Source of the DNA: Pseudomonas alcaligenes
GTDB lineage: Bacteria; Pseudomonadota; Gammaproteobacteria; Pseudomonadales; Pseudomonadaceae
Length of the DNA: 64,000 bases
Assembly: GCF_014490745.1 (NCBI RefSeq)
Contig: NZ_LZEU01000001.1
Span: 4,885,306-4,949,305 of the forward strand
Direction of reading: 5' to 3'
Shown here in pieces: positions 41,084 through 51,924 of the stretch. Both the position numbers and the translations under genes were made by a program. Position 1 is the first letter of the stretch, and every line of letters begins with the position of its first letter. The notes beneath the pieces were generated by a model that saw nothing but the letters and a program-made list of their open reading frames with translations, was not told where the DNA came from and ran no database searches.

Positions 41084-42187
41084 TTACAGGCGCATCGGCA
41101 TAACGACATAGGAAGAATCGTCATTGCCGGCTTCCTGCACCAAGGCGCTGCTGTTGGCGTCGGACAGGATCAGGCGCACCTGTTCGGTGGTCATCACGCC
41201 CAGCACGTCGAGCAGGTAGCTGACGTTGAAACCGATCTCCAGCGAGCCGCCGTTGTAGTCGACCGCCACTTCTTCTTCCGCTTCTTCCTGCTCCGGGTTG
41301 TTCGCCTGGATCTTCAGCAGGCCGCTGGCCAACTGCAGACGGATGCCGCGGTACTTTTCGTTGGACAGGATGGAGGTGCGACTGAAGGCTTCACGCAGGG
41401 CCTGGCGATCGCCGATGACCAGCTTGTCGCCACCACGCGGCAGCACGCGCTCGTAATCCGGGAACTTGCCGTCCACCAGCTTGGAGGTGAAGGTGAACTC
41501 GCCAGTGGTGGCGCGAATATGGTGCTGACCGAGGACGATGGCCACTTCGCCGTCCTGCTCGGTGAGCAGACGGGCCAGCTCGAGGATACCTTTGCGCGGC
41601 ACGATGACCTGGTGCTTCTCGGTGTTCTCGATGGCGGCATCCATGGCGCACATGGCCAGGCGGTGACCGTCGGTGGCAACGGCGCGCAGCACGCCGGTCT
41701 GCACTTCGATCAGCATGCCGTTGAGGTAGTAGCGCACATCCTGCTGGGCCATGGCGAAGCTGGTACGCTCGATCAGGCGGCGCAGCTTGCTCTGGATCAG
41801 CGAGAAGGTCAGCGACCCCGGGCCTTCCTCGACGGTGGGGAAATCGTTGGCCGGCAGAGTCGACAGGGTGAAACGGCTGCGACCAGCCTTGACCAGCAGC
41901 TTCTGCTCGTCGACGCGGATATCGATCAGCGCATCACTGGGCAGACTCTTGCAGATGTCCATCAGCTTGCGTGCCGGCACGGTGATTTCGCCCGGCTCGG
42001 CACTGTCTTCCAGGGCCACGCGCCCAACCAGTTCGACCTCCAGGTCGGTACCGGTCAACGACAGCTGCTGGCCTTCGACCACCAGCAGTACGTTCGACAA
42101 TACCGGCAAGGTCTGACGGCGTTCGACGACGCCGGCGACCAGTTGCAGGGGTTTCAACAAGGCTTCGCGTTGAATGGTGAAATGCAT
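41084..42187 (-). CDS. dnaN: DNA polymerase III beta sliding clamp
   Basis: A 367-residue clamp subunit of three similar domains, starting MHFTIQREALLKPLQLVAGV and ending YVVMPMRL, the conserved clamp C terminus that contributes to the partner-binding pocket. Standard length. Between dnaA and recF on the minus strand. Confidence 0.98.
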   Translation of the reverse strand: MHFTIQREALLKPLQLVAGVVERRQTLPVLSNVLLVVEGQQLSLTGTDLEVELVGRVALEDSAEPGEITVPARKLMDICKSLPSDALIDIRVDEQKLLVKAGRSRFTLSTLPANDFPTVEEGPGSLTFSLIQSKLRRLIERTSFAMAQQDVRYYLNGMLIEVQTGVLRAVATDGHRLAMCAMDAAIENTEKHQVIVPRKGILELARLLTEQDGEVAIVLGQHHIRATTGEFTFTSKLVDGKFPDYERVLPRGGDKLVIGDRQALREAFSRTSILSNEKYRGIRLQLASGLLKIQANNPEQEEAEEEVAVDYNGGSLEIGFNVSYLLDVLGVMTTEQVRLILSDANSSALVQEAGNDDSSYVVMPMRL

Positions 42188-42218
42188 GGTCTAGTCCCTT
42201 GCCTAATGAGGCTGCGTG

Positions 42219-43664
42219 TCAGGTAGTCAGGGTGCGCAGCAGGTTCTTGTAGTCCTCGCGGATATCCGCGTCGGATTCCCGCAGTTCGGCAATCTTACGA
42301 CAGGCGTGCAGAACTGTGGTGTGGTCTCTTCCGCCAAAAGCATCGCCGATTTCCGGCAGGCTGTGGTTGGTCAATTCTTTCGACAAGGCCATGGCCACCT
42401 GGCGCGGGCGCGCGATGGAGCGCGAGCGACGCTTGGAGAGCAGGTCGGCAATCTTGATCTTGTAGTACTCGGCCACCGTGCGCTGGATATTGTCCACACT
42501 GACCAGCTTGTCTTGCAGGGCCAGCAGGTCTTTCAGCGACTCGCGGATCAGCTCGATGGTGATCGGCTGGTTGGTGAAGTGCGAGTGGGCGATTACCCGC
42601 TTGAGTGCACCTTCCAGCTCGCGCACGTTGGAACGAATGCGCTGGGCGATAAAGAAGGCGGCGTCGTGCGGCAGATCGACCTTGGTCTGCTCGGCCTTCT
42701 TCATCAGGATGGCCACCCGGGTTTCCAGCTCCGGCGGCTCGACCGCCACCGTCAGCCCCCAGCCGAAGCGCGACTTCAGACGCTCTTCCAGGCCTTCGAT
42801 TTCCTTCGGGTAACGATCGCTGGTGAGAATCACCTGCTGGCCGCCCTCGAGCAGGGCGTTGAAGGTGTGGAAGAACTCCTCCTGGGAGCGCTCCTTCTTG
42901 GCGAAGAACTGGATATCGTCGATCAGCAAAGCGTCCACCGAACGGTAGAAACGCTTGAACTCGTTGATCGCATTGAGCTGCAGCGCCTTGACCATGTCAG
43001 CGACGAAGCGCTCGGAATGCAGGTAGACCACCTTGGCATTCGGATTCTTCTTCAACAGGTGGTTGCCCACCGCATGCATCAGGTGGGTCTTGCCCAGGCC
43101 GACACCGCCATACAGGAACAGCGGGTTGTAGCCGTGCTTGAGGTTATCCGCCACCTGCCAGGCCGCGGCGCGGGCCATCTGGTTGGACTTGCCCTCGACG
43201 AAGTTCTCGAAGGTAAAGGTGCGATTCAGGTAACTGGTGTGCTTCAGCGCACCCTCGACCTGAACCGAGCGCTCGGTCGGGCGAGGGGCGGGCACCGGCG
43301 GACTGCTCAGCGGATCGCTGCTGGGCTGCTCTGCTACGGCGGGAGCGACAGCGCGAGGGACTTCGGCAGCGCCACTATTAATAGTCGGTGCCGGGGCCGC
43401 GACACGTGGAGCGGCGCTGCGCTTGCTGCCGATCAGCAGGGACAGGCCAGGAGCCAGGCCGTTGGCACGCTCGGCCAGCAACTCCAGCAGGCGCACCATG
43501 TATTTTTCATTGACCCAGTCGAGCACGAAGCGGTTGGGGGCATAGACCCGCAGCTCATCACCTTCGGCTTCCACCTGCAGAGGGCGGATCCAGGTATTGA
43601 ATTGCTGTGCGGGCAACTCGTCGCGTAGCAGCTCAACACACTGCTGCCAAAGTTCAACGGACAC
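42219..43664 (-). CDS. dnaA: Chromosomal replication initiator DnaA
   Basis: A 481-residue initiator. Domain I ([20 protein letters not shown]), a short proline/alanine-rich linker (about 90-150), the AAA+ domain with Walker [11 protein letters not shown] and Walker [10 protein letters not shown], and domain IV with the box-binding [15 protein letters not shown]. The start GTG 43664 is preferred: AGGGGA is six bases upstream and homologues begin SVELW; ATG 43670 would leave no room for a ribosome binding site. It is about 30 residues shorter than P. aeruginosa DnaA, the difference lying in the linker. Confidence 0.97.
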   Translation of the reverse strand: MSVELWQQCVELLRDELPAQQFNTWIRPLQVEAEGDELRVYAPNRFVLDWVNEKYMVRLLELLAERANGLAPGLSLLIGSKRSAAPRVAAPAPTINSGAAEVPRAVAPAVAEQPSSDPLSSPPVPAPRPTERSVQVEGALKHTSYLNRTFTFENFVEGKSNQMARAAAWQVADNLKHGYNPLFLYGGVGLGKTHLMHAVGNHLLKKNPNAKVVYLHSERFVADMVKALQLNAINEFKRFYRSVDALLIDDIQFFAKKERSQEEFFHTFNALLEGGQQVILTSDRYPKEIEGLEERLKSRFGWGLTVAVEPPELETRVAILMKKAEQTKVDLPHDAAFFIAQRIRSNVRELEGALKRVIAHSHFTNQPITIELIRESLKDLLALQDKLVSVDNIQRTVAEYYKIKIADLLSKRRSRSIARPRQVAMALSKELTNHSLPEIGDAFGGRDHTTVLHACRKIAELRESDADIREDYKNLLRTLTT

Positions 43665-44190
43665 TGACATCCCCTAGGTCGCTACGGTTGGCGAGGCAAA
43701 AAACAGCCTGCATTGTAGCCCTGCCCAGGCTGAGTTATCCACATGATTTACCGTTCTCATCCGAACAAAATCAAGGATTTATTAGTGTTTCCAAGGTTCA
43801 CGCATGACGCCGACAAAGCTGTGGATAAAGGTAACCTGAAGCCTTTGGAAAAGCCTGGGGAAAAGCGCGGAGCAAACCGCCCTGTGGGCAAAAACGCCTT
43901 TCATGCACAGCCCGCCACCAGCCAGCGCACAGCTGCAGCACGGCTTACCGACAGCTTTCCCGAGCGCTGAAAGACAGACCAGGCCTGGCCTGCAGCGACT
44001 TACCCACAGAACCCACGCCCACTAAAAGCTATAAACACTTCTAGTCTTTCAAGAATTCCTTTCCTTTTATCTATCTTTCTCTTGGGAAGCCTGGTTGGAA
44101 ATTGACCTGAGCCTCGGCTTTCACTAGAATCGCCGGTCTCTTTAAACGGGGGCCATTCCGGCCCGTAGTGGACCCACCAGGTAACGCACC
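43665..44190. other. oriC: Chromosomal replication origin oriC (dnaA-rpmH gap)
   Basis: This 526-base gap carries consensus DnaA boxes TTATCCACA at 43735-43743 and TGTGGATAA at 43820-43828, one-mismatch boxes TGTGGGCAA (43883-43891), TTACCCACA (44000-44008) and TCATGCACA (43901-43909), and AT-rich stretches at about 43744-43790 (with GGATTTATTAGTG) and 44025-44090, either of which could unwind. The rpmH-dnaA gap is the known origin position in pseudomonads. The box 71 bases from the dnaA start may also serve autoregulation. Confidence 0.92.
44102..44130 (+). promoter_or_regulatory. Sigma-70 promoter of rpmH-rnpA
   Basis: TTGACC (-35, 44102-44107) and TAGAAT (-10, 44125-44130) with an exact 17-base spacer, about 60 bases upstream of rpmH. 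Confidence 0.8.
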
Positions 44191-44325
44191 ATGAAACGCA
44201 CTTTCCAACCCAGCACTATCAAGCGCGCTCGTACCCACGGTTTCCGCGCCCGCATGGCCACCAAGAACGGCCGTGCCGTCCTGTCGCGTCGTCGCGCCAA
44301 GGGCCGCAAGCGTCTGACCGTCTGA
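44191..44325 (+). CDS. rpmH: 50S ribosomal protein L34
   Basis: A 44-residue very basic protein matching L34 throughout ([18 protein letters not shown] ... GRKRLTV). It starts the rpmH-rnpA-yidD-yidC group that faces away from oriC, with its own sigma-70 promoter upstream. Confidence 0.98.
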   Translation: MKRTFQPSTIKRARTHGFRARMATKNGRAVLSRRRAKGRKRLTV

Positions 44326-44338
44326 TAAACCGGAACGG

Positions 44339-44743
44339 GTGGTGAGTCGAGACTTCGGTCGGGAAAAGCGCCTGCTGACTCCCCGGCACTTCAAAGCGGT
44401 TTTCGACTCACCCAGCGGCAAAGCCCCCGGCAAGAACGTACTCCTTCTCGCTCGTAGCAACGGTCTCGACCATCCCCGCCTGGGGCTGGTGATCGGCAAG
44501 AAAAGCGTCAAGCTTTCCGTCGAGCGTAACCGCCTGAAACGCCTGATCCGGGATTCCTTCCGGCTCAATCAGGAGTTGCTGGCCGGTCTGGATATTGTCG
44601 TGGTGGCCCGCAAGGGTTTGGGCGATTTGCACAACCCGGAACTGCACGAGCAGTTCGGCAAATTGTGGAAACGCCTGGCCCGCCAGCGCGCAGCCCCTGA
44701 ACCGAAAACCGACTCAGGGGTGAGCGATAGTCCCCATGCGTAA
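44339..44743 (+). CDS. rnpA: Ribonuclease P protein component
   Basis: A 134-residue basic protein that helps the RNase P RNA process tRNA 5' ends. The RNR signature ([15 protein letters not shown]) is present around residue 62. Starts at GTG 44339 or the adjacent GTG 44342; homologues begin MVSRDF. It overlaps yidD by 8 bases. Confidence 0.96.
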   Translation: MVSRDFGREKRLLTPRHFKAVFDSPSGKAPGKNVLLLARSNGLDHPRLGLVIGKKSVKLSVERNRLKRLIRDSFRLNQELLAGLDIVVVARKGLGDLHNPELHEQFGKLWKRLARQRAAPEPKTDSGVSDSPHA

Positions 44744-44972
44744 ACTGGCGATCCTTCCGATCCAGTTCTACCGCTACGCCATCAGCCCTTTGATGGCCAG
44801 TCACTGTCGCTTCTATCCCAGTTGTTCCTGCTACACCCAGGAAGCCATTGAAACCCATGGCCTCCTGCGGGGTGGTTGGCTCGGCATTCGCCGCCTGAGC
44901 CGCTGCCATCCCTGGAATCCCGGTGGTTACGACCCGGTTCCCCCCTCTTCCTCCCCTTCGATGACCGAGTAA
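44736..44972 (+). CDS. yidD: Membrane protein insertion efficiency factor YidD
   Basis: A 78-residue protein with the YidD core [20 protein letters not shown] and three conserved cysteines. It assists YidC/Sec insertion at the inner membrane. Start overlaps rnpA and the stop is 3 bases from yidC, so the order rpmH-rnpA-yidD-yidC is a tight operon. Confidence 0.95.
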   Translation: MRKLAILPIQFYRYAISPLMASHCRFYPSCSCYTQEAIETHGLLRGGWLGIRRLSRCHPWNPGGYDPVPPSSSPSMTE

Positions 44973-44975
44973 TCC

Positions 44976-46706
44976 ATGGATATCAAACGCTCGATCCTGC
45001 TCGTCGCCCTGGCCGTCGTCGCCTACATGATGGTGCTGCAGTGGAACAAGGATTACGGCCAGGCCGCGCTACCGGCCCAGACCGCAACCATTGGTGGCCA
45101 ACAGACCACCCTGCCGGACAGCAACAGCGCTGATGCCGCCCATAGCGATGTGCCGAGCGGCGTCGACAGCAGCAGCCTGCAGCCCAGCGCCGCGCCGGTC
45201 AGCGCCGAGCTGATCCGGGTCAAGACCGACGTGCTCGACCTGGCCATCGACCCGCGCGGCGGCGATATCGTGCAGCTGAACCTGACCGCCTACCCGCGCC
45301 GCCAGGATCGCCCCGATGTGCCGTTCCAGCTGTTCGACAACGGCAGCGAGCGCACCTACCTGGCACAGAGCGGCCTGACCGGCAGCAACGGCCCGGATGC
45401 CCGCACCAGTGGCCGTCCGCTGTACAGCAGCGCGCAGCGTGAATACCGCCTGGCCGACGGCCAGGATCAACTGGTCGTCGATCTCAGCTTCAGCGAAGCC
45501 GGCATCAACTACACCAAGCGCTTCACCTTCAAGCGCGGCCTCAATGCCCAGTGCACGGCCAAGCAGCAGGCCCTGAAGAAGCCAGGTTGCGTCGATCCGT
45601 CTTCCTACCAGGTCGAAGTGCGCTACCTGATCGACAACCAGAGTGCACAGAACTGGAGCGGCAGCCTGTACGCCCAGCTCAAGCGCGACAACAGCGGCGA
45701 TCCATCGTCGACCACCGCGACCGGCACCGCCACCTACCTGGGTGCAGCGATCTGGACTCCGGAGAAGTCGTACACCAAGGTGTCGATGAAGGACATCGAC
45801 AAGCAGCAACTGAAGGAAACCGTACAGGGCGGCTGGGTCGCCTGGCTGCAGCACTACTTCGTCACTGCCTGGATTCCCAGCAAGACCGACAGCAACCTGG
45901 TGCAGACCCGCAAGGATGCCCAGGGCAACTACATCGTCGGTTTCACCGGCCCGGCGCTCAACGTGGCCGCCGGCGCCAAGGGCGAAACCAGCGCCATCCT
46001 GTATGCCGGCCCGAAGATCCAGAAATACCTCGGCGAGCTGTCCCCGGGTCTGGAGCTGACCGTCGACTACGGCATTCTGTGGTTCATCGCCCAGCCGATC
46101 TTCTGGTTGCTGGAACATATCCACAGCCTGCTGGGCAACTGGGGCTGGTCGATCATCGCCCTGACCATCGTCATCAAACTGGCCTTCTTCCCGCTGTCCG
46201 CCGCCAGCTACCGTTCGATGGCGCGCATGCGCGCGGTGTCGCCGAAGCTGCAGGCGCTGAAGGAACAGCATGGCGATGATCGCCAGAAGATGTCCCAGGC
46301 GATGATGGAGCTGTACAAGAAGGAGAAGATCAATCCGCTCGGCGGCTGCCTGCCGATCCTGGTGCAGATGCCGGTCTTCCTCTCCCTCTACTGGGTACTC
46401 CTGGAAAGCGTGGAAATGCGCCAGGCTCCGTGGCTGCTGTGGATCACCGACCTGTCGATCAAGGATCCGTTCTTCCTCCTGCCGATCATCATGGGCGCCA
46501 CCATGTTCATCCAGCAGCGCCTCAACCCGACACCACCGGATCCCATGCAGGCCAAGGTGATGAAGCTGATGCCGATCATCTTCACCTTCTTCTTCCTCTG
46601 GTTCCCGGCTGGCCTGGTGCTGTACTGGGTGGTCAACAACTGCCTGTCGATCGCCCAGCAGTGGTACATTACCCGCCAGATCGAGGCGGCCACGGCGAAA
46701 GCCTGA
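44976..46706 (+). CDS. yidC: Membrane protein insertase YidC
   Basis: A 576-residue insertase of the Oxa1 family. It has an N-terminal membrane helix (about 5-20), a large periplasmic domain (about 30-350) and the conserved C-terminal five-helix core ([20 protein letters not shown] ... [20 protein letters not shown]), ending with a short basic tail. Typical gammaproteobacterial length. Confidence 0.97.
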   Translation: MDIKRSILLVALAVVAYMMVLQWNKDYGQAALPAQTATIGGQQTTLPDSNSADAAHSDVPSGVDSSSLQPSAAPVSAELIRVKTDVLDLAIDPRGGDIVQLNLTAYPRRQDRPDVPFQLFDNGSERTYLAQSGLTGSNGPDARTSGRPLYSSAQREYRLADGQDQLVVDLSFSEAGINYTKRFTFKRGLNAQCTAKQQALKKPGCVDPSSYQVEVRYLIDNQSAQNWSGSLYAQLKRDNSGDPSSTTATGTATYLGAAIWTPEKSYTKVSMKDIDKQQLKETVQGGWVAWLQHYFVTAWIPSKTDSNLVQTRKDAQGNYIVGFTGPALNVAAGAKGETSAILYAGPKIQKYLGELSPGLELTVDYGILWFIAQPIFWLLEHIHSLLGNWGWSIIALTIVIKLAFFPLSAASYRSMARMRAVSPKLQALKEQHGDDRQKMSQAMMELYKKEKINPLGGCLPILVQMPVFLSLYWVLLESVEMRQAPWLLWITDLSIKDPFFLLPIIMGATMFIQQRLNPTPPDPMQAKVMKLMPIIFTFFFLWFPAGLVLYWVVNNCLSIAQQWYITRQIEAATAKA

Positions 46707-46723
46707 ACCCGCTAAGCTGCACA

Positions 46724-46748
46724 AGACGCCCCCTCGTGGGGCGTTTTG
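46724..46748 (+). terminator. Rho-independent terminator after yidC
   Basis: Stem ACGCCCC / GGGGCGT with loop CTCGT, followed by TTTTGCT. Confidence 0.8.
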
Positions 46749-46783
46749 CTATCCGCAAGATATCCACAGTCGAGAAGCTGATC

Positions 46784-48151
46784 ATGTCCAACGCTCGCGA
46801 AACCATCGCCGCCGTCGCCACCGCCCAGGGCCGTGGGGGTGTCGGCATCGTGCGCGTCTCCGGCCCCCGAGCACGCGCCATTGCCATCACCCTGGCCGGT
46901 CTGGAACCGAAACCACGCCATGCCCATTACGGCCCCTGGCACGACGATGACGGCGAAGTGATCGACCAGGGCCTGCTGCTGTTCTTCCCCGGCCCGCACT
47001 CCTTCACTGGTGAAGACGTGCTGGAGCTGCAGGGCCACGGCGGCCCGGTGGTGCTCGACATGCTCCTGCAACGCTGCCTGCAGCTTGGCGCGCGCCAGGC
47101 CCGCCCGGGAGAGTTCAGCGAACGCGCCTTCCTCAATGACAAACTCGACCTGGCCCAGGCCGAAGCCATCGCCGACCTGATCGAAGCCAGCTCGGCCCAG
47201 GCCGCGCGCAATGCCCTGCGCTCGCTGCAGGGCGAGTTCTCACGGCGCGTGCATGAGCTGACCGAGAAGCTGATCGAGCTACGCATCTACGTGGAAGCCG
47301 CCATCGACTTCCCCGAGGAAGAGATCGATTTCCTCGCCGACGGCCATGTGCTCGGCCTGCTCGATGGTGTGCGCGACAACTTATCCACAGTGCTGCGTGA
47401 AGCCGGCCAGGGTGCCCTGCTGCGCGACGGCATGACCGTGGTCATTGCCGGTCGGCCCAACGCCGGCAAGTCCAGCCTGCTCAACGCCCTGGCCGGGCGC
47501 GAGGCGGCCATCGTCACCGAGATCGCCGGTACCACCCGCGACGTGCTGCGCGAACATATCCACATCGACGGCATGCCGCTGCACGTGGTGGATACCGCCG
47601 GCCTGCGCGACACCGAGGATCATGTCGAACGCATCGGCGTGGAGCGCGCACTCAAGGCCATCGGCGAGGCCGACCGGGTGCTGCTGGTGGTCGACTCCAC
47701 AGCCCCGGAAGCCGCCGATCCCTTTGCCCTGTGGCCCGAGTTCCTCGACCAGAAACCCGATCCGGCGCGGGTCACCCTGATCCGCAACAAGGCCGACCTG
47801 TCGGCGGAAACGGTGGAACTGACCACCTGTGCGGATGGCCACGTCACCCTCAGCCTGTCGGCCAAGTCCACAGCCGGGCTGGATCTGCTGCGCGAGCACC
47901 TCAAGGCCTGCATGGGTTATCAACAGACCGCCGAGAACAGCTTCAGCGCCCGCCGCCGCCACCTGGAAGCCCTGCGCCTGGCGTCCAGCCACCTCGAGCA
48001 CGGCCGTGCCCAGCTGACCCTGGCCGGTGCCGGCGAACTGCTGGCCGAGGATCTGCGCCAGGCCCAGCAGGCCCTGGGCGAAATCACCGGCGCATTCAGC
48101 TCCGACGACCTGCTCGGGCGCATCTTCTCCAGCTTCTGCATCGGCAAATAG
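46784..48151 (+). CDS. mnmE: tRNA uridine-5-carboxymethylaminomethyl GTPase MnmE
   Basis: A 455-residue GTPase that works with MnmG on the wobble uridine of tRNAs. The N-terminal THF-binding domain (1-120), central GTPase domain with G1 [10 protein letters not shown]2 GTTRD and G3 DTAGL, and C-terminal FCIGK with the conserved Cys are all present. ATG 46784 matches homologues; the frame is open upstream through yidC but is not coding there. A consensus DnaA box lies inside the gene at 47381. Confidence 0.97.
   Translation: MSNARETIAAVATAQGRGGVGIVRVSGPRARAIAITLAGLEPKPRHAHYGPWHDDDGEVIDQGLLLFFPGPHSFTGEDVLELQGHGGPVVLDMLLQRCLQLGARQARPGEFSERAFLNDKLDLAQAEAIADLIEASSAQAARNALRSLQGEFSRRVHELTEKLIELRIYVEAAIDFPEEEIDFLADGHVLGLLDGVRDNLSTVLREAGQGALLRDGMTVVIAGRPNAGKSSLLNALAGREAAIVTEIAGTTRDVLREHIHIDGMPLHVVDTAGLRDTEDHVERIGVERALKAIGEADRVLLVVDSTAPEAADPFALWPEFLDQKPDPARVTLIRNKADLSAETVELTTCADGHVTLSLSAKSTAGLDLLREHLKACMGYQQTAENSFSARRRHLEALRLASSHLEHGRAQLTLAGAGELLAEDLRQAQQALGEITGAFSSDDLLGRIFSSFCIGK
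47381..47389 (+). other. Consensus DnaA box inside mnmE
   Basis: TTATCCACA within the mnmE coding sequence, about 3.5 kb from oriC. Confidence 0.65.
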
Positions 48152-48574
48152 CCCGGCCACCGGAAGTTATCCAACGCCTGAAATCCCCGGCCTGAGCCCT
48201 GTGGAAAACCAGGCCTGAGCTCGGTCGATAAGCCGGTCAGAAAGCTGATGACAAAACCATCTGTGCATAACAACCCAATTCATCCACAGGGGGTGGGCAG
48301 CTTGCCCAGTGGAAAGTGCCAGGAATGGCACAGGGTTATCATTCGCTGTAGGCCTTGAATGGCAAGGCCTGTAGCAATCTATCCACAGAAAGCTGCTGCA
48401 CCATACATAAGAATAAAAATAAGGCTTTATATAAATTCATTCTTTTTATTCTCTATAAGCCTGAAAGCCGACCGACTGGCTATTTTTTGTGCAGAAGGCT
48501 TCATTCACTCAGGCTAAGTCCCTATACTTGCGCCCCTTCCTATTTTTCCCTTTTCTACAGGCACGAGGTGCGTG
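48152..48574. other. AT-rich mnmE-mnmG gap with DnaA-box-like sequences
   Basis: This 423-base gap holds no gene. It has near-consensus DnaA boxes TTATCCAAC (48167-48175), TGTGGAAAA (48200-48208), TGTGCATAA (48262-48270, that is TTATGCACA on minus), TCATCCACA (48280-48288) and CTATCCACA (48379-48387), followed by a very AT-rich tract at about 48401-48465 (ATAAGAATAAAAATAAGG, TTTATATAAATTC). It also must carry the mnmG promoter. Confidence 0.6.
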
Positions 48575-50467
48575 GTGGATTTCCCTTCCCGTTTTGACGT
48601 GATCGTGATCGGCGGCGGTCATGCCGGTACCGAAGCTGCGCTGGCAGCCGCACGCATGGGCGTGAAGACCCTGCTGCTGACCCACAACGTGGAAACCCTC
48701 GGCCAGATGAGCTGCAACCCGGCCATCGGCGGTATCGGCAAGAGCCATCTGGTCAAGGAGATCGATGCCCTCGGCGGTGCCATGGCGCTGGCCACCGACA
48801 AAGGCGGCATCCAGTTCCGCGTGCTCAACAGCCGCAAGGGCCCGGCCGTACGCGCCACCCGCGCCCAGGCTGACCGTGTGCTGTACAAGGCAGCCATCCG
48901 CGAGATCCTGGAGAACCAGCCCAACCTGTGGATATTCCAGCAGGCGGCCGACGACCTGATCGTCGAGCAGGATCAGGTCAAGGGCGTGGTCACCCAGATG
49001 GGCCTGCGCTTCATGGCTGACAGCGTGGTGCTGACCACCGGTACCTTCCTCGGCGGACTTATCCACATCGGCCTGCAGAACTATTCCGGCGGTCGTGCCG
49101 GCGATCCGCCCTCGATCGCCCTGGCCAAACGTCTGCGCGAGCTGCCGCTGCGCGTCGGCCGGCTGAAGACCGGTACCCCGCCGCGTATTGACGGCCGTTC
49201 CGTGGACTTCTCGGTGATGACCGAGCAGCCCGGCGACACGCCGACCCCGGTGATGTCCTTCCTCGGCAATCAGGCCATGCACCCGCGCCAGATCAGCTGC
49301 TGGATGACCCATACAAACGCGCGCACCCACGAGATCATCGCCAGCAACCTGGATCGCTCGCCGATGTATTCCGGCGTGATCGAGGGCATCGGCCCGCGTT
49401 ACTGCCCGTCGATCGAGGACAAGATCCATCGCTTCGCCGACAAGGACAGCCACCAGGTGTTCATCGAGCCCGAGGGGCTCACGACTCATGAGCTGTACCC
49501 CAACGGTATCTCCACCTCGCTGCCGTTCGATGTGCAGCTGGAGATCGTGCGTTCCATCCGCGGCATGGAAAACGCCCATATCGTGCGCCCCGGCTACGCC
49601 ATCGAGTACGACTACTTCGACCCGCGTGACCTCAAGTACAGCCTGGAGACCAAGGTCATCGGCGGCCTGTTCTTTGCCGGCCAGATCAACGGCACCACCG
49701 GCTATGAAGAAGCCGGTGCTCAGGGCCTGCTGGCCGGGGCCAACGCCGCGCTGCGCGCGCAGGGCAAGGAAAGCTGGTGTCCGCGCCGCGACGAGGCCTA
49801 TATCGGCGTGCTGGTCGACGACCTGATCACCCTGGGTACCCAGGAGCCGTACCGCATGTTCACTTCGCGCGCCGAATACCGGCTGATCCTGCGCGAGGAC
49901 AATGCCGACCTGCGCCTGACCGAGAAGGGCCGCGAGCTGGGCCTGATCGACGACGCCCGCTGGGCCGCCTTCGAAGCCAAGCGCGAAGGTATCGTCCAGG
50001 AAGAACAGCGCCTGAAGAGCACCTGGGTGCGCCCGGGCACGCCACAGGGGGATGCGATTGTCGAGCGCTTCGGTACGCCGCTGGCCCACGAGTACAACCT
50101 GCTCAACCTGCTCAGCCGCCCGGAGATCGACTACGCCAGCCTGATCGAAGTGACCGGCACTGGTGCCAGCGACCCGCAGGTCGCCGAGCAGATCGAGATC
50201 AAGACCAAGTACGCCGGTTACATCGAGCGTCAGCAGGAAGAGATCGAGCGCCTGCGCGCCAGCGAAGACACCAAGCTGCCGGCCGACATCGACTACGCCG
50301 CCATCTCCGGGCTGTCCAAGGAGATCCAGGGCAAGCTCGGCAAGACCCGTCCGGAAACCCTCGGCCAGGCCTCGCGTATCCCGGGCGTGACCCCGGCGGC
50401 GATTTCCCTGTTGCTGATCCATTTGAAGAAACGCGGCGCTGGCCGTCAGCTGGAGCAGAGCGCCTGA
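48575..50467 (+). CDS. mnmG: tRNA uridine 5-carboxymethylaminomethyl enzyme MnmG (GidA)
   Basis: A 630-residue FAD enzyme that forms the MnmEG complex. FAD-binding [17 protein letters not shown] near the N terminus and the CysCys-type [17 protein letters not shown] region are typical. Start GTG 48575 is preferred over GTG 48572 because homologues begin MDFP and GAGG is then well spaced. It ends with the QSA tail that overlaps rsmG by one base. A consensus DnaA box lies inside at 49059. Confidence 0.97.
   Translation: MDFPSRFDVIVIGGGHAGTEAALAAARMGVKTLLLTHNVETLGQMSCNPAIGGIGKSHLVKEIDALGGAMALATDKGGIQFRVLNSRKGPAVRATRAQADRVLYKAAIREILENQPNLWIFQQAADDLIVEQDQVKGVVTQMGLRFMADSVVLTTGTFLGGLIHIGLQNYSGGRAGDPPSIALAKRLRELPLRVGRLKTGTPPRIDGRSVDFSVMTEQPGDTPTPVMSFLGNQAMHPRQISCWMTHTNARTHEIIASNLDRSPMYSGVIEGIGPRYCPSIEDKIHRFADKDSHQVFIEPEGLTTHELYPNGISTSLPFDVQLEIVRSIRGMENAHIVRPGYAIEYDYFDPRDLKYSLETKVIGGLFFAGQINGTTGYEEAGAQGLLAGANAALRAQGKESWCPRRDEAYIGVLVDDLITLGTQEPYRMFTSRAEYRLILREDNADLRLTEKGRELGLIDDARWAAFEAKREGIVQEEQRLKSTWVRPGTPQGDAIVERFGTPLAHEYNLLNLLSRPEIDYASLIEVTGTGASDPQVAEQIEIKTKYAGYIERQQEEIERLRASEDTKLPADIDYAAISGLSKEIQGKLGKTRPETLGQASRIPGVTPAAISLLLIHLKKRGAGRQLEQSA
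49059..49067 (+). other. Consensus DnaA box inside mnmG
   Basis: TTATCCACA within mnmG coding sequence, about 5 kb from oriC. Confidence 0.65.
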
Positions 50468-51114
50468 TGTCCGCCGTCACCCAACGCCATGCCGATGAAC
50501 TCGCGCAAGGCGCGCAGACGCTTGGCGTCGCCCTGACCGCCCAGCAGCAGGAACAGCTGCTGGCCTACCTGGCGCTGCTGATCAAGTGGAACAAGGCCTA
50601 CAACCTGACCGCCGTGCGCAATCCGGACGAGATGGTCTCGCGCCACCTGCTCGACAGCCTGTCGGTGGAGCCCTTCGTCGCCGAGCGCGGTGCCAGTTGG
50701 CTCGACGTCGGCAGCGGCGGCGGCATGCCGGGTATTCCCCTGGCCATCCTGTTTCCCGGGCGGCAGTTCACCCTGCTCGACTCCAATGGCAAGAAGACCC
50801 GCTTCCTCACCCAGGTGAAGCTGGAGTTGAAACTGGCCAACCTGGAAGTTATCCACAGCCGGGTCGAGGAATTCCGTCCCGAGGTGCCGTTCGCCGGTAT
50901 CTGCTCGCGCGCGTTCAGTTCGCTGCAGGACTTCTCCGACTGGACTCGCCACCTCGGCGACGGCCATACCGAGTGGCTGGCGATGAAGGGCGTGCACCCG
51001 GACGACGAGCTGCAGGCGCTGCCGGCGGACTTTCGCCTGCAAAGCACGCACGTGCTCAAGGTTCCCGGTTGCCAAGGCCAGCGCCATCTGTTGATACTGC
51101 GACGCTCGGTCTAG
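50467..51114 (+). CDS. rsmG: 16S rRNA (guanine-527-N7)-methyltransferase
   Basis: A 215-residue GidB/RsmG methyltransferase; SAM motif [16 protein letters not shown] is clear and [20 protein letters not shown] precedes it. Loss of RsmG confers low-level streptomycin resistance in other bacteria. Start overlaps the mnmG stop (TGATG). A consensus DnaA box lies inside at 50849. Confidence 0.97.
   Translation: MSAVTQRHADELAQGAQTLGVALTAQQQEQLLAYLALLIKWNKAYNLTAVRNPDEMVSRHLLDSLSVEPFVAERGASWLDVGSGGGMPGIPLAILFPGRQFTLLDSNGKKTRFLTQVKLELKLANLEVIHSRVEEFRPEVPFAGICSRAFSSLQDFSDWTRHLGDGHTEWLAMKGVHPDDELQALPADFRLQSTHVLKVPGCQGQRHLLILRRSV
50849..50857 (+). other. Consensus DnaA box inside rsmG
   Basis: TTATCCACA within rsmG coding sequence. 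Confidence 0.65.
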
Positions 51115-51127
51115 GGGGAAGCACAAG

Positions 51128-51916
51128 ATGGCCAAGGTATTCGCAATCGCCAACCAGAAAGGCGGCGTGGGTAAGACCACCACCTGCATCAACCTGGCTG
51201 CCTCGCTGGTCGCGACCAAGCGCCGTGTGCTGTTGATCGACCTTGATCCACAGGGCAACGCCACCATGGGTAGCGGTGTGGATAAGCAGGCGCTGGAGCA
51301 CTCGATCTACGATGTGCTGATCGGCGAGAGCACGGTCGGCGAGGCCATGCAGTTCTCCGAGCATGGCGGCTACCAGCTGCTGCCGGCCAACCGCGACCTT
51401 ACCGCCGCGGAAGTTGCCCTGCTGGAAATGAAGATGAAGGAGAGCCGCCTGCGCTACGCCCTGGCGCCGATCCGCGAGAACTACGACTACATCCTCATCG
51501 ACTGCCCGCCTGCGCTGTCCATGCTCACGGTCAACGCGCTGGTCGCCGCCGATGGCGTGATCATCCCCATGCAGTGCGAGTACTACGCACTGGAGGGCCT
51601 GAGCGACCTGATGAACAGCATTCAGCGCATCGCCCAGCTGCTCAACCCGAGCCTGAAGATCGAAGGCCTGCTGCGCACCATGTACGACCCGCGCATCAGC
51701 CTGACCAACGACGTCACCGAACAGCTCAAGGCACACTTCGGCGACAAGCTCTACGACGTGGTCATCCCGCGCAACGTGCGTCTCGCCGAGGCGCCCAGCT
51801 TTGGCATGCCGGCGCTGGTCTACGACAAGCAATCCCGTGGCGCCATCGCCTACCTGGCGCTGGCTGGCGAACTGGTGCGCCGTCAGCGCAGCACCGCCAA
51901 AACCGCTACTGCATAA
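51128..51916 (+). CDS. parA: Chromosome partitioning ATPase ParA (Soj)
   Basis: A 262-residue Walker-type ATPase. The deviant Walker A KGGVGKTTTCINLAASL is at residues about 11-27 and the DCPPALSMLTVNALVAAD region follows. It moves ParB-parS complexes along the nucleoid. Followed by parB 8 bases later. A consensus DnaA box lies inside at 51277. Confidence 0.97.
   Translation: MAKVFAIANQKGGVGKTTTCINLAASLVATKRRVLLIDLDPQGNATMGSGVDKQALEHSIYDVLIGESTVGEAMQFSEHGGYQLLPANRDLTAAEVALLEMKMKESRLRYALAPIRENYDYILIDCPPALSMLTVNALVAADGVIIPMQCEYYALEGLSDLMNSIQRIAQLLNPSLKIEGLLRTMYDPRISLTNDVTEQLKAHFGDKLYDVVIPRNVRLAEAPSFGMPALVYDKQSRGAIAYLALAGELVRRQRSTAKTATA
51277..51285 (-). other. Consensus DnaA box inside parA
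   Basis: TGTGGATAA within parA coding sequence (TTATCCACA on the minus strand). Confidence 0.65.
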
Positions 51917-51924
51917 GGAATCCC

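Noticed and set aside
46430..46783. Upstream extension of the mnmE frame into yidC
   Set aside because: The MnmE family starts at [13 protein letters not shown] (46784); the extension is a shadow of yidC.
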